This document shows, in pieces, positions 26,327-34,472 of a DNA stretch of 64,000 nucleotides. This DNA is from Defluviicoccus sp. Its GTDB lineage: Bacteria; Pseudomonadota; Alphaproteobacteria; MPNO01. The stretch is from the NCBI GenBank assembly GCA_022826125.1, contig JAJDVM010000311.1, positions 1 through 64,000 of the forward strand, written 5' to 3'. Below the pieces are notes generated by a model, which worked only from the letters and a program-made list of their open reading frames with translations, made no database searches and was not told the DNA's origin. Both the position numbers and the translations under genes were made by a program. The first letter of the stretch is position 1. Each line of letters starts with the position of its first letter.

Positions 26327-26671
26327 CTAGGACGCGCGTGACAGGTCCCCGCGTCCCTCGGACCGATCCTCGCCCAATGCCCTGATCACGGCCTCGGGGT
26401 TCCGGTCGATGACAGTCAGCAACACGCGGGCCGCGCGGTCAGGGACGCGGCGCCCCTGTTCCCATTCCTGAATGGCGCGCACATCGAGACCGAAACGGTC
26501 GGCGAATTTCTGCCGGCTCAGGCGCAGCCGCTTCCGAAGCGCGACAATCCGTTCGGCGGCGGGATCGTCGACGATCCGGTGCGACAATGCTGCCTCGCCG
26601 CGAACATGGGCAAGAACTTCCCCCAGCGCGGTTTCGATCTCGCGACCGAGCGCCGTACGTTCGTTTGTCAT
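26327..26671 (-). CDS. HigA/XRE-type helix-turn-helix antitoxin-like regulator, apparently orphan
   Basis: A 114-residue protein. After an N-terminal GREIETALGEVLAHVRGE comes an HTH: LRKRLRLSRQKFADRFGLDVRAIQEWEQGRRVPDRAARVLLTVIDRNPEAV. This is the form found in antitoxins of RelE/HigB-like pairs. The ATG at 26671 is set by AAGGAG 11 bases upstream; an ATG at 26701 would run through the presumed operator. The toxin normally lies just upstream, but only a 42-codon ORF (26668-26796), overlapping as ATGA, is present and shows no toxin motif. Orphan regulation or a decayed operon is possible. Confidence 0.8.
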   Translation of the reverse strand: MTNERTALGREIETALGEVLAHVRGEAALSHRIVDDPAAERIVALRKRLRLSRQKFADRFGLDVRAIQEWEQGRRVPDRAARVLLTVIDRNPEAVIRALGEDRSEGRGDLSRAS

Positions 26672-26693
26672 TCTTCGGCGGACTCCTTCTGAA

Positions 26694-26708
26694 TGCGGCA
26701 TTGCCGCA
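26694..26708. promoter_or_regulatory. palindromic operator candidate for the HTH gene
   Basis: TGCGGCA-T-TGCCGCA is a perfect 7-bp inverted repeat about 23 bases before the start codon, next to an AT-rich TATATT that could be a -10 box on the minus strand. The position suits autorepression by the HTH protein. Inferred from symmetry. Confidence 0.5.
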
Positions 26709-26846
26709 ATATAATCAACCACGCCCGGTCTTGCGTCGGGGCAGGGCATTTTACGCGGCCCGATCGTGCGCAGCCGATCCAACGCTTGGTGGCCATCCCG
26801 TCCCGTACTATGCAAAATGGGCGTGGAGCGGTCGGGAGATAGGGCG

Positions 26847-28046
26847 ATGGCGGCGGTCGGCGACGATCTTTCGGGAGCAGTCGCGGAACTGAGACAGAGT
26901 GCCGAGGCCGCCGCCGGGGAGTTCAGGGCGCGGGTTCCCCGGGCCGAGAGCGACCGGCGCGTGCCGGCCGAGAACATGGCCCGGATCCGCGAATCCGGCC
27001 TGCTCCGCGTCATCCAGGCGCGCAATTGCGGCGGTCACGAGCTGTCGATGCGCGCCCATCTCGACGTGATTTCGGCTATCGCGGAGGGCTGCTCGTCCAC
27101 CGCCTGGGTGCTGGGCGTGATGCACGCCCACAGCTGGATGATGGCGCATTTCCCCGGCGAGGCGCGCGAGGACGTCTACGGCGCCGATCCAGACACGATG
27201 GTCTCCGCCGTGATCGCGCCGCGCGGCAAGGCGGTGCTCAACGGCGACGGGTCGTGCAGCGTGAGCGGGTTCTGGCCGTTCGGTTCGGGCTGCGAGCACG
27301 CCGCCTGGATGCTCCTGGGCGCGGAGGTGCTGGATTCTTCGGGCGACGTGGTCGACCTCGCCGACTTCCTGGTGCCCACGAGCGACGTCGACATCCAGGA
27401 CGACTGGTTCGTCGCCGGGCTTTCCGGCACCGGAAGCTGCTCGGTCAAGGTCGACGGGCTCAGCGTGCCCGCGCATCGGCGGCTGTCGATCCCGGCCCTG
27501 ATCGAGGGCAAGACACCCGGCATGGAAGAGGGTTACGACGGCTGGCTGCACAAGGCCGAGGCGGTGCCGGTGCTGGCGCTCTGCATCTGCGGCGCGGCGC
27601 TGGGACTCGGACGCGCGGCGCTCGCCGAGTTCCGCGGGTCCGTCCAGGACAAGCCGGTCGCCTATACGCCGCACATCCATTCCGAATGGTCGGCCACCCA
27701 CATCAAGCTCGGGGAGGCCGCATCCTTGATCGACGCGGCGCACCTGATGCTCTACCGGGTGGCCGACGACATCGACTCCCACGCGCGGTCGGGCACGCCG
27801 ATGACCATGGAGATGCGCGCCCGCATCCGCATGGACTGCTCGCAGGGGGTACGGTTCGCGCTCGACGGCGCGGAAAAGCTGTTCCTGATGGCCGGCGGCT
27901 CCAGCCTCGCGCTCCGGAGCCCGCTGCAGCAGGCTTCGCGCGACCTGCACGCGATCAACATGCACGGGCTTCTGCTGCCGGAAGCGAGCGCCGAACTCTA
28001 CGGCCGCGTGCTGCTGGGTCTGGAACCCAACACCATTTTGATTTGA
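26847..28046 (+). CDS. group D flavin-dependent monooxygenase (acyl-CoA dehydrogenase fold)
   Basis: A 399-residue protein with the acyl-CoA dehydrogenase fold of two-component flavin monooxygenases such as HsaA and HpaH-C2. Markers are AEGCSSTAWVLGVMHAH, VSGFWPFGSGCEHAAWMLLG, DDWFVAGLSGTGS and a late LRSPLQQASRDLHA. Such enzymes hydroxylate phenols with FMNH2 or FADH2 from a separate reductase, none of which is adjacent. I chose the ATG at 26847 behind GGGAGATAGGG; an ATG at 26817 adds ten residues. It sits between the aryl-CoA oxygenase fusion and transport system 2. Confidence 0.85.
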   Translation: MAAVGDDLSGAVAELRQSAEAAAGEFRARVPRAESDRRVPAENMARIRESGLLRVIQARNCGGHELSMRAHLDVISAIAEGCSSTAWVLGVMHAHSWMMAHFPGEAREDVYGADPDTMVSAVIAPRGKAVLNGDGSCSVSGFWPFGSGCEHAAWMLLGAEVLDSSGDVVDLADFLVPTSDVDIQDDWFVAGLSGTGSCSVKVDGLSVPAHRRLSIPALIEGKTPGMEEGYDGWLHKAEAVPVLALCICGAALGLGRAALAEFRGSVQDKPVAYTPHIHSEWSATHIKLGEAASLIDAAHLMLYRVADDIDSHARSGTPMTMEMRARIRMDCSQGVRFALDGAEKLFLMAGGSSLALRSPLQQASRDLHAINMHGLLLPEASAELYGRVLLGLEPNTILI

Positions 28047-28126
28047 AGGATAATAGAAAAACCAGTCAAAAGAGATACTTGAAGGTCGAAGTTCAGGTTT
28101 GATCGTAAACACAGGGGAGAGCCCAA

Positions 28127-29452
28127 ATGTCGAAGAGCGAAAAGGTAACCGCGTTGAAGTCGAAGATCGGCCGCCGGCGCGCCCTCAAATACGGCGGCGG
28201 CGTGCTCGCCGCGGCCGCGGCGTCGGGCTTGCCGGCGCCGGCCGTCCACGCCGCCACCCGGCCGGTGAAGATCGGCTTCGTCAGCCCGCAATCCGGACCG
28301 CTCGCCGCCTTCGGCGAGGCTGATCGGTTCGTGCTCGCCGATGCCCGCGCGGCGATCGGCGACGGCATCTCGATCGGCAAGAAGAAGTACCCGGTCGAGA
28401 TCATCTCGCGCGATTCGCAGTCCAACCCCAACCGCGCCGCCGAGGTCGCGGCCGAGCTGATCCTCAAGCACGAGGTCAATCTGATGATCGGCTCGTCGAG
28501 CGGCACGACGGTCAACCCGGTGTCCGACCAGGCCGAGGCCAACGAGGTGCCCTGCGTTACCGCCGACACGCCGTGGCAGATCGTCTATTTCGGCCGCGGC
28601 GCGACGCCCGACAAGCCCTTCAAGTGGACCTACCACTTCTTCTGGGGCTTCGAGGACATGTTCAGCATCTTTATGGACATGTGGGATGCGCTCGGCACCA
28701 ACAAGAAGATCGGAAGCCTGATCGAGAACAGCGAGGACGGCGTGAACGGCGGCGACCCCAAGCGTGGCTTCAGGCCGCCGATGGAAGCCCGCGGCTTCAA
28801 GTATTTGCAGCCGCCGCTGTTCTCCATGGGAAGCCCCGATTTCACCGCTCAGATTGCGGAGTTCAAGAAGGAAGGCGTGGAGATTCTCACCGGCATCGCG
28901 ACCCCGCCGGACTTCTCGACTTTCTGGACCCAGGCGGCGCAGCAGGGGCTGATCAAGCAACTCAAGGCCGGAACCATGGCCAAGGCGCTGCTGTTCCCGC
29001 CGGCGGTCGAGGCGCTCGGCGAGCGCGGCCACGGGCTGACGACAGAGGTGTGGTGGTCGTCCTCGCACCCCTTCAAGTCCAACCTGACCGGCCAGTCGTC
29101 GCGCGAATACGCCGATTCCTATACCGCCAAGACCGGGCGGCAATGGACCCAGCCCCTCGGCTTCAAGCATGCCAATATCGAGGTGGCGATCGACGTGCTG
29201 AAGCGCTGCGGGGACCCCGGCGATCCGAACGCCATACTGAACGCGATCGAGAACACCGACTACGAGTCGATCGTTGGGCCGGTTTCGTGGAAGTTCGGTG
29301 ACGCCCGGAATCCGGTGAAGAACGCCTGCCGCACGCCGCTGGTCGGCGGCCAGTGGAAGCGCGGCAAGAAGTTCAAATACGAGCTAGATGTCGTGCACAA
29401 CGAACGGGCGAAGAATATTCCGCTGACCGGAGACCTCGAATCGCTGAGCTAG
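28127..29452 (+). CDS. ABC transporter substrate-binding protein, LivK-like (system 2)
   Basis: A 441-residue periplasmic binding protein. The N-terminus GRRRALKYGGGVLAAAAASGLPAPAVHA has a twin-arginine pair before the hydrophobic stretch, so Tat export is possible, and cleavage falls after about residue 43. The mature part starts RPVKIGFVSPQSGPLAAFGEA. AELILKHEVNLMIGSSSG is typical. Start set by AGGGGAG. The 80 bases upstream are unusually AT-rich for this genome and probably hold a promoter. Followed by a REP pair, then livG-F-H-M of the same system. Confidence 0.88.
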   Translation: MSKSEKVTALKSKIGRRRALKYGGGVLAAAAASGLPAPAVHAATRPVKIGFVSPQSGPLAAFGEADRFVLADARAAIGDGISIGKKKYPVEIISRDSQSNPNRAAEVAAELILKHEVNLMIGSSSGTTVNPVSDQAEANEVPCVTADTPWQIVYFGRGATPDKPFKWTYHFFWGFEDMFSIFMDMWDALGTNKKIGSLIENSEDGVNGGDPKRGFRPPMEARGFKYLQPPLFSMGSPDFTAQIAEFKKEGVEILTGIATPPDFSTFWTQAAQQGLIKQLKAGTMAKALLFPPAVEALGERGHGLTTEVWWSSSHPFKSNLTGQSSREYADSYTAKTGRQWTQPLGFKHANIEVAIDVLKRCGDPGDPNAILNAIENTDYESIVGPVSWKFGDARNPVKNACRTPLVGGQWKRGKKFKYELDVVHNERAKNIPLTGDLESLS

Positions 29453-29469
29453 AGGATTTACGGGGCGCG

Positions 29470-29572
29470 CCCTTCGATACGCCGCTTCGCGGCTGCTCAG
29501 GGTGAGGAAAGGGTGGACTCGATCGCGAAAATTCCCTCATCCCGAGTAGTCCCGAAGGGTCGTATCGAGGGA
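29470..29572. repeat. REP/BIME-like pair of inverted palindromic units, second copy
   Basis: Unit 1 (29470-29514) starts CCCTTCGATACGCCGC and contains the hairpin GCCGC-TTC-GCGGC. Unit 2 (29534-29572), on the minus strand, starts TCCCTCGATACG and contains CCC-TTC-GGG. The face-to-face layout matches the element at 5774-5872. It lies between the binding-protein gene and livG of system 2, ending 11 bases before the livG start. Confidence 0.8.
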
Positions 29573-29583
29573 CGGACCGCCCC

Positions 29584-30309
29584 ATGAGCGCGATCCTTTC
29601 GGTCGAGGGCCTGTCCAAGAGCTTCGGCTCGCTCCTGGTGGTCGACTCGTTCGACATGGCGGTCGAGGAGGGCGAGGCGCTCGGCATCATCGGCCCCAAC
29701 GGGGCGGGGAAGAGCACGCTCTTCAACCTGATTACCGGCAGCCTGCCGCCGGACGCGGGCAGGATCGTGTTCGCGGGTGAGGACATCACCCGCCTGCCGG
29801 CCCATCTCCGCAGCCGTGCCGGGATCGGCCGCTCCTACCAGATCCCGCACCCGTTCGGCGGGATGACGGTGTTCGAGAACCTGCTGGTGGGCGGGGCGTT
29901 CGGCGCCGGCCAGTCGGAAGCCGCGTCCTACGATCACTGCGTCGAGGTGCTGGAACGGACCGGACTCGCGCCCAAGGCGAACGCGCTGGCCGGCTCGCTG
30001 ACCCTGCTGGAGCGCAAGCGGCTGGAACTCGCCCGGGCGCTGGCGACTCGCCCCCGCGTCCTGCTGCTCGACGAGATCGCCGGCGGGCTGACCGAGCACG
30101 AGATCCGCGAGCTCGTCGCGACCATCGGCGAGATACGACGCCAGGGCGTCTCCATCGTCTGGGTCGAGCACATCGTGCATGCGCTGATGTCGGTGGTGGA
30201 CCGGTTGGTGGTGATCGATTTCGGCCGCAAGCTGGACGAGGGCGACCCGCAAGCGGTGATCGACAATCCCGCGGTGCGCGAGGTCTATCTCGGGATCGCC
30301 GTCGAATGA
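29584..30309 (+). CDS. ABC transporter ATP-binding protein, LivG-like (system 2)
   Basis: A 241-residue ATPase. Walker A is GPNGAGKST, GRSYQIPHPFGGMTVFENL is the Q-loop region and Walker B is VLLLDEIAGGL. The signature region reads LTLLERKRLELARAL instead of LSGGxxR, as in one LivG subfamily. No clear ribosome-binding site precedes the ATG, since the REP pair ends there. The stop overlaps the livF start by 4 bases. Confidence 0.9.
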   Translation: MSAILSVEGLSKSFGSLLVVDSFDMAVEEGEALGIIGPNGAGKSTLFNLITGSLPPDAGRIVFAGEDITRLPAHLRSRAGIGRSYQIPHPFGGMTVFENLLVGGAFGAGQSEAASYDHCVEVLERTGLAPKANALAGSLTLLERKRLELARALATRPRVLLLDEIAGGLTEHEIRELVATIGEIRRQGVSIVWVEHIVHALMSVVDRLVVIDFGRKLDEGDPQAVIDNPAVREVYLGIAVE

Positions 30310-31004
30310 GCCTCCTCGAGATCCGCAACCTCGATGCGTATTACGGGGATTTCCAGGCCCTGTTCGGTTTCGACTTCGAGCTGGACGAGCACGAGACGGT
30401 GGCCGCCATCGGCGCCAACGGCGCCGGCAAGACGACGCTGCTGCGGGCGATCACCGGGATGGTGGAGGCGACCAGCGAGGTTCTGTCCTGGCGCGGCGAG
30501 AGCATCCAGTCCCGAGAAGCCGCCGAGATCGTCGCGCTCGGCGTCGCCATGGTGCCGGAGGGGCGCCGCCTGTTTCCCAGCCTGAGCGTCGAGGAGAACC
30601 TGATCATCGGCGGCTACAGCGGCCGGCCGGGGCGCTGGTCGCTGGAGCGCGTCTACGAGTTGTTTCCGGCGCTGCGCAGCCGGCGCTCGGTCCCCGGCAC
30701 CGCGCTCAGCGGCGGAGAGCAGCAGATGACCGCGATCGGCCGCGCCCTGATGGCGAATCCCGACCTGATTCTGTTCGACGAGCTTTCGCTCGGACTCGCG
30801 CCCGTCGTGGTCAAGGAAATCTACGAGGTGCTGCCAGCGATCAAGGCGGAAGGGACCGCGATGGTGGTGGTCGAGCAGGACATCAACCGGGCTCTCGAAG
30901 TGGCCGAACGGGTCTACTGCCTCCAGGAAGGCCGCCTCGCGCTCACCGGCGCGCCCGGGAGCCTGACCCGAGACCGCATCGCGGCCGCCTATTTCGGGAC
31001 CTAG
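30306..31004 (+). CDS. ABC transporter ATP-binding protein, LivF-like (system 2)
   Basis: A 232-residue ATPase. Walker A is GANGAGKTT, the signature LSGGEQQMT and Walker B LILFDELSLGLAP, with MVPEGRRLFPSLSVEENL typical of LivF. ATGA overlap with livG. Followed after 50 bases by a small membrane protein gene, an uncommon place within such operons. Confidence 0.92.
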   Translation: MSLLEIRNLDAYYGDFQALFGFDFELDEHETVAAIGANGAGKTTLLRAITGMVEATSEVLSWRGESIQSREAAEIVALGVAMVPEGRRLFPSLSVEENLIIGGYSGRPGRWSLERVYELFPALRSRRSVPGTALSGGEQQMTAIGRALMANPDLILFDELSLGLAPVVVKEIYEVLPAIKAEGTAMVVVEQDINRALEVAERVYCLQEGRLALTGAPGSLTRDRIAAAYFGT

Positions 31005-31054
31005 ATAATTTTAGGTAGAGTGCCATATAGGTCGAATCCTCCTAAGATTGCAGC

Positions 31055-31285
31055 ATGAGCGCCGAGATCATCACCATGCTGGGCGGGTTCGCCGCGCTCC
31101 TCGCTTCCGGTGGTACTTTCGCCATGTTCATGTTCCGCCTGTTCGTATGGCTCGAGGGTAGGGTGGATGTCCTTGCCGGTGAGGTCGCCGAGCTGCGCGG
31201 CGATTTTTCCCAACTGTCCCGAGAGGTCTCGGAGCTGCGCGGCGAATTCCGCGGTCGCTTCGGCTCGCAACCGGCGGCGGAGTGA
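31055..31285 (+). CDS. small membrane protein with C-terminal coiled coil
   Basis: A 76-residue protein of unrecognised family. One N-terminal helix (MLGGFAALLASGGTFAMFMFRLFVWL) is followed by a heptad-like region with repeated E-V-(A/S)-E-L-R-G: GEVAELRGDF, REVSELRGEF. It resembles small one-helix/coiled-coil proteins in general layout only. No good ribosome-binding site is visible, and upstream bases 31005-31050 are AT-rich. The ORF is kept because its composition is protein-like and it lies in the same direction between livF and livH of system 2. Confidence 0.5.
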   Translation: MSAEIITMLGGFAALLASGGTFAMFMFRLFVWLEGRVDVLAGEVAELRGDFSQLSREVSELRGEFRGRFGSQPAAE

Positions 31286-31379
31286 GCGCAGGCCGGTGGC
31301 CGCCCGAAACCGCTCCATGATGTAATCCCCGAAAGCCGAGGGGGGCGCGCGAGCGAGCCTCTGTCGCTATGCTCGATCC

Positions 31380-32252
31380 ATGATCGAGTGGATCAACAGC
31401 ATCGTGCAGGGGGTGCTGACCGGCGGGCTCTATGCGCTGTTCGCCGCCGGCCTCGCCATCATCTTCGGCGTGATGCGGCTGGTGAACATCGCGCATGGCG
31501 ACCTCATCGTCCTTGCCGCCTTCGTCGCCATGGTGGTGATCGAGACGACCGGGGTCGATCCCTTCGTCAGCATGGTCGCCGTGCTCCCCTTCATGTTCTT
31601 CTTCGGCTACGTTCTGCAGCGCGGCGTTCTCAACTACACCCTCGGCGACGATCTCCTGCCGCCTCTCCTGGTGACCTTCGGGATCTCGATCGTCATCCAG
31701 AACCTCCTTCTCGAGATATTTTCGGCGGACTCGCAGCGCCTGAAGGCGGGCGCGATCGAGACCGCGAGCATCAGGCTCACCGAGGGCATCGAGATCGGCA
31801 CCCTGCCGCTGATCGTCTTCGTCATCGCGGTCGCGCTGATCGCGGCGCTTCAGATCGGCTTCAGCCGGACGCGGCTCGGCCGGGCGTTCCGGGCGACCTC
31901 CGACGATCCCTCGACCGCCCGGCTCATGGGGATCCACCAGAAGCACATCTTCGGCCTCGCGATGGCGGTTTCGCTGGTCCTGGTGGCGATCGCCGGGATT
32001 TTCATCGGCATCAGGACCAATTTCGATCCCGCGCTCGGGCCGACCCGGCTGCTGTTCGCCTTCGAGGCCGTGATCATCGGCGGTCTGGGCTCGATGTGGG
32101 GCACGCTCGCCGGCGGCGTCATCCTGGGCGTGGCACAGAATATCGGCGCCAAGATCGATCCCGGCTGGCAGTTCCTTGCCGGTCATATCGCTTTCCTGGT
32201 CATCCTGGTCCTGCGCCCCAACGGGCTGTTCCCGAGGACCCGCGATGAGTAG
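31380..32252 (+). CDS. ABC transporter permease, LivH-like (system 2)
   Basis: A 290-residue permease. The start VQGVLTGGLYALFAAGLAIIFGVMRLVNIAHGD is the LivH hallmark, and VIIGGLGSMWGTLAGGVILG the coupling region. About eight helices. The ATG at 31380 follows 94 bases after the small membrane protein. Its end overlaps livM by 8 bases. Confidence 0.92.
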   Translation: MIEWINSIVQGVLTGGLYALFAAGLAIIFGVMRLVNIAHGDLIVLAAFVAMVVIETTGVDPFVSMVAVLPFMFFFGYVLQRGVLNYTLGDDLLPPLLVTFGISIVIQNLLLEIFSADSQRLKAGAIETASIRLTEGIEIGTLPLIVFVIAVALIAALQIGFSRTRLGRAFRATSDDPSTARLMGIHQKHIFGLAMAVSLVLVAIAGIFIGIRTNFDPALGPTRLLFAFEAVIIGGLGSMWGTLAGGVILGVAQNIGAKIDPGWQFLAGHIAFLVILVLRPNGLFPRTRDE

Positions 32253-33261
32253 CCGGGTGGTCCGCTCGACCCGGGCGAGCCGGATCGGCATGTCGGTCGC
32301 CGCGGTGCTGATCCTGGTCCTGCTGACGGTGCCCTGGTGGGGCGACCGGGCATCGATGCGGCTTCTCGTCGAGGTCTTCTACATCCTTGCCCTTGCCCAG
32401 CTCTGGAACTTGCTCGCCGGCTATGGCGGTCTGGTCTCGGTGGGCCAGCAGGCCTTTGTCGGGCTCGGCGGCTACCTGCTGTTCATCCTCGTCATCTATC
32501 TGGACATCGGCACCATCTGGACGGTTCCGTTGGCGGGGATTCTCGGGGCGCTGATCTCGCTTCCGATCGCCTTCGTCGTGTTCCGGCTGCGAGGGCATTA
32601 TTTCGCCATCGGCACATGGGTGGTCGCGGAGGTGTTCCTGCTCGGCTTCGCGCAGGTGAAGGCGCTCGGGGGCGGGTCGGGGATGAGCCTGCCGATCGCC
32701 GCGATCAAGTCCATCGCCGCGTCGCGGGCGGACCGGGATGCCACGATCTACTGGCTCGCCTTGGCGATCGCGGTCGCGGTGATCGCCGGCATCTACCTGC
32801 TGCTGCGCTCGCGCTACGGCCTCGCTCTGACCGCGATCCGGGATTCGGAGGAGGCCTCGCGCAGCCTCGGCGTCGACAATCTGCGCGCCAAGCTGCTGGT
32901 CTACATCCTCGCGGCCTTCGGGACGTCGGCCATCGGCGCCTTGATCTACATCACCAAGATCCGGATCACCCCCGCCGCCGCGTTCGACATCAACTGGACC
33001 GTCACGATTATTTTCATCGTTGTGATCGGCGGGATCGGCTCGATCGAGGGCCCGATCGTCGGCACGCTCATCTTCTTCCTGCTGCGCGAGCCGCTCGCGC
33101 CCTACGGAACCTGGTACCTGATCCTGCTCGGCGTCACCGCGGTGGCGGTCATGCTGAAGGCGCCGAAGGGGCTCTGGGGCCTCTTCGCGGAGCGCTTCGA
33201 TATCGCGCTGTTCCCGGTGCAGCGACGATTGTTGCGCGGGACCGACGACAAGCCGGGCTGA
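32245..33261 (+). CDS. ABC transporter permease, LivM-like (system 2)
   Basis: A 338-residue permease. ALAQLWNLLAGYGGLVSVGQQAFVGLGGYL is the LivM hallmark and VVIGGIGSIEGPIVGTLIFF the coupling region. I chose the ATG at 32245 inside the livH end; the ORF-track start further upstream is antisense-like sequence in the livH gene. Directly followed by an MFS gene. Confidence 0.92.
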   Translation: MSSRVVRSTRASRIGMSVAAVLILVLLTVPWWGDRASMRLLVEVFYILALAQLWNLLAGYGGLVSVGQQAFVGLGGYLLFILVIYLDIGTIWTVPLAGILGALISLPIAFVVFRLRGHYFAIGTWVVAEVFLLGFAQVKALGGGSGMSLPIAAIKSIAASRADRDATIYWLALAIAVAVIAGIYLLLRSRYGLALTAIRDSEEASRSLGVDNLRAKLLVYILAAFGTSAIGALIYITKIRITPAAAFDINWTVTIIFIVVIGGIGSIEGPIVGTLIFFLLREPLAPYGTWYLILLGVTAVAVMLKAPKGLWGLFAERFDIALFPVQRRLLRGTDDKPG

Positions 33262-33269
33262 CCCTCCCC

Positions 33270-34454
33270 TTGCGGATTTCCCGCGCACGCGCCGCGATTT
33301 TCGCGGTCGGTTTCTTCGGTCTCGGCTTCGTCCCCATGATGACGGTCGCCGTGCCGCTCTGGGCGCTCGACATCGGGGCGACGCCGTTCATGATCGGCCT
33401 CGTGCTGGGCGCCCGCGCGGCGCTCTCTGTGGTGCTGTCGATTCCGGGCGGCGCGCTGATGGACAGGCTCGGCATCAACCGGATCGCCGCCGCCGCGGCG
33501 ATCGCGGCGGCCGTGCTGTTTCCTCTTTATCCGGCGCTCCCCTCGGTCGCGGTGCTGATCGTCCTGCAGCTGCTGACCGGGTTCGCGCAGGCGCTGGTGT
33601 GGATGGCGGCGCAGGCCCATGTCGGGCGGATCAACCGGGACGATCCCGGGCTGATGGGGCGGTTCAGCTTCGTCTCGACCTCGGGAAACCTGATCGCGCC
33701 GGTGCTGTGCGGAACCGCATGGGACGTATTCGGCCCGGTGGGCGCCTTCTCCCTGATCGGCATTTGGGGGCTCGCTACCCTCGCCACGATCTGCTTCCTC
33801 CCGAAAGACGTGCGGCCGGGTCAGGCGTCGCGCGAGGCCATGCCGCGCGGATCCTGGCTCGGCGACTACCGCGATGCCTTCAGGATAATGAAGGTCCCCG
33901 CGGTCGCCTTCGTGGTCGCATGCTCGTTCCTGATGACCTGCGTTCACGCGCTCCGGCACTCGTTCTACCCGGTCTATCTGGAGTCGCTCGACTTCAGCGG
34001 CGCTACCATCGGCGTGCTGGTGGCCGTCGGTTCGGTGGTCGCGGGGCTCTCGGGGCTGACCGCCGGTCCGGTTTCGCGCAGGGTGAGCCCCAACATCCTG
34101 CTGGTCGTCACCATCGGCACCGCGGCGGCGATGCTCTCCAGCGTCGTGCTTTTTCGGGAATTCTGGCAACTGCTCGGCATCGCCACCGGGTGGGGCGTGT
34201 TTTCCGGTATCGCCTTTCCGCTGATGCTCTACGTGCTGGCGCGCTCGGTGAACGCCGAGCGGCAGGGAATCAGCGTCGGGATCAGGTCAACGGTGAACCG
34301 GTTCGCCGGCTTCGTCGTTCCCGTGGCGATGGGAGCGGCGGTCGACGGATTCGGCCTTCAGGTCGCGTTTTTCGTCTTCGGTGCGGTTATCCTGTCGGCC
34401 CTCTGCCTCATCGCCCTCCGCCTGTTGCCCCGGGCGGGGCGGGGGGCCGGATAA
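33270..34454 (+). CDS. MFS transporter
   Basis: About 394 residues with some 12 hydrophobic helices and the major facilitator loop signature between helices 2 and 3: GGALMDRLGINRI. The start is unclear: TTG at 33270, or a CTG overlapping the livM stop. No ATG lies before the first helix (AAIFAVGFFGLGFVPMMTV). It probably imports or exports a small metabolite linked to the catabolic genes around it. No substrate can be given. Confidence 0.82.
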   Translation: MRISRARAAIFAVGFFGLGFVPMMTVAVPLWALDIGATPFMIGLVLGARAALSVVLSIPGGALMDRLGINRIAAAAAIAAAVLFPLYPALPSVAVLIVLQLLTGFAQALVWMAAQAHVGRINRDDPGLMGRFSFVSTSGNLIAPVLCGTAWDVFGPVGAFSLIGIWGLATLATICFLPKDVRPGQASREAMPRGSWLGDYRDAFRIMKVPAVAFVVACSFLMTCVHALRHSFYPVYLESLDFSGATIGVLVAVGSVVAGLSGLTAGPVSRRVSPNILLVVTIGTAAAMLSSVVLFREFWQLLGIATGWGVFSGIAFPLMLYVLARSVNAERQGISVGIRSTVNRFAGFVVPVAMGAAVDGFGLQVAFFVFGAVILSALCLIALRLLPRAGRGAG

Positions 34455-34472
34455 CGGAATCGCGGGAAAGAC

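Noticed and set aside
31005-31054. tRNA-like GGTCGAATCC in an AT-rich spot
   Set aside because: No acceptor, D or anticodon arm can be paired around it, so it is not called as a tRNA gene or attachment site.
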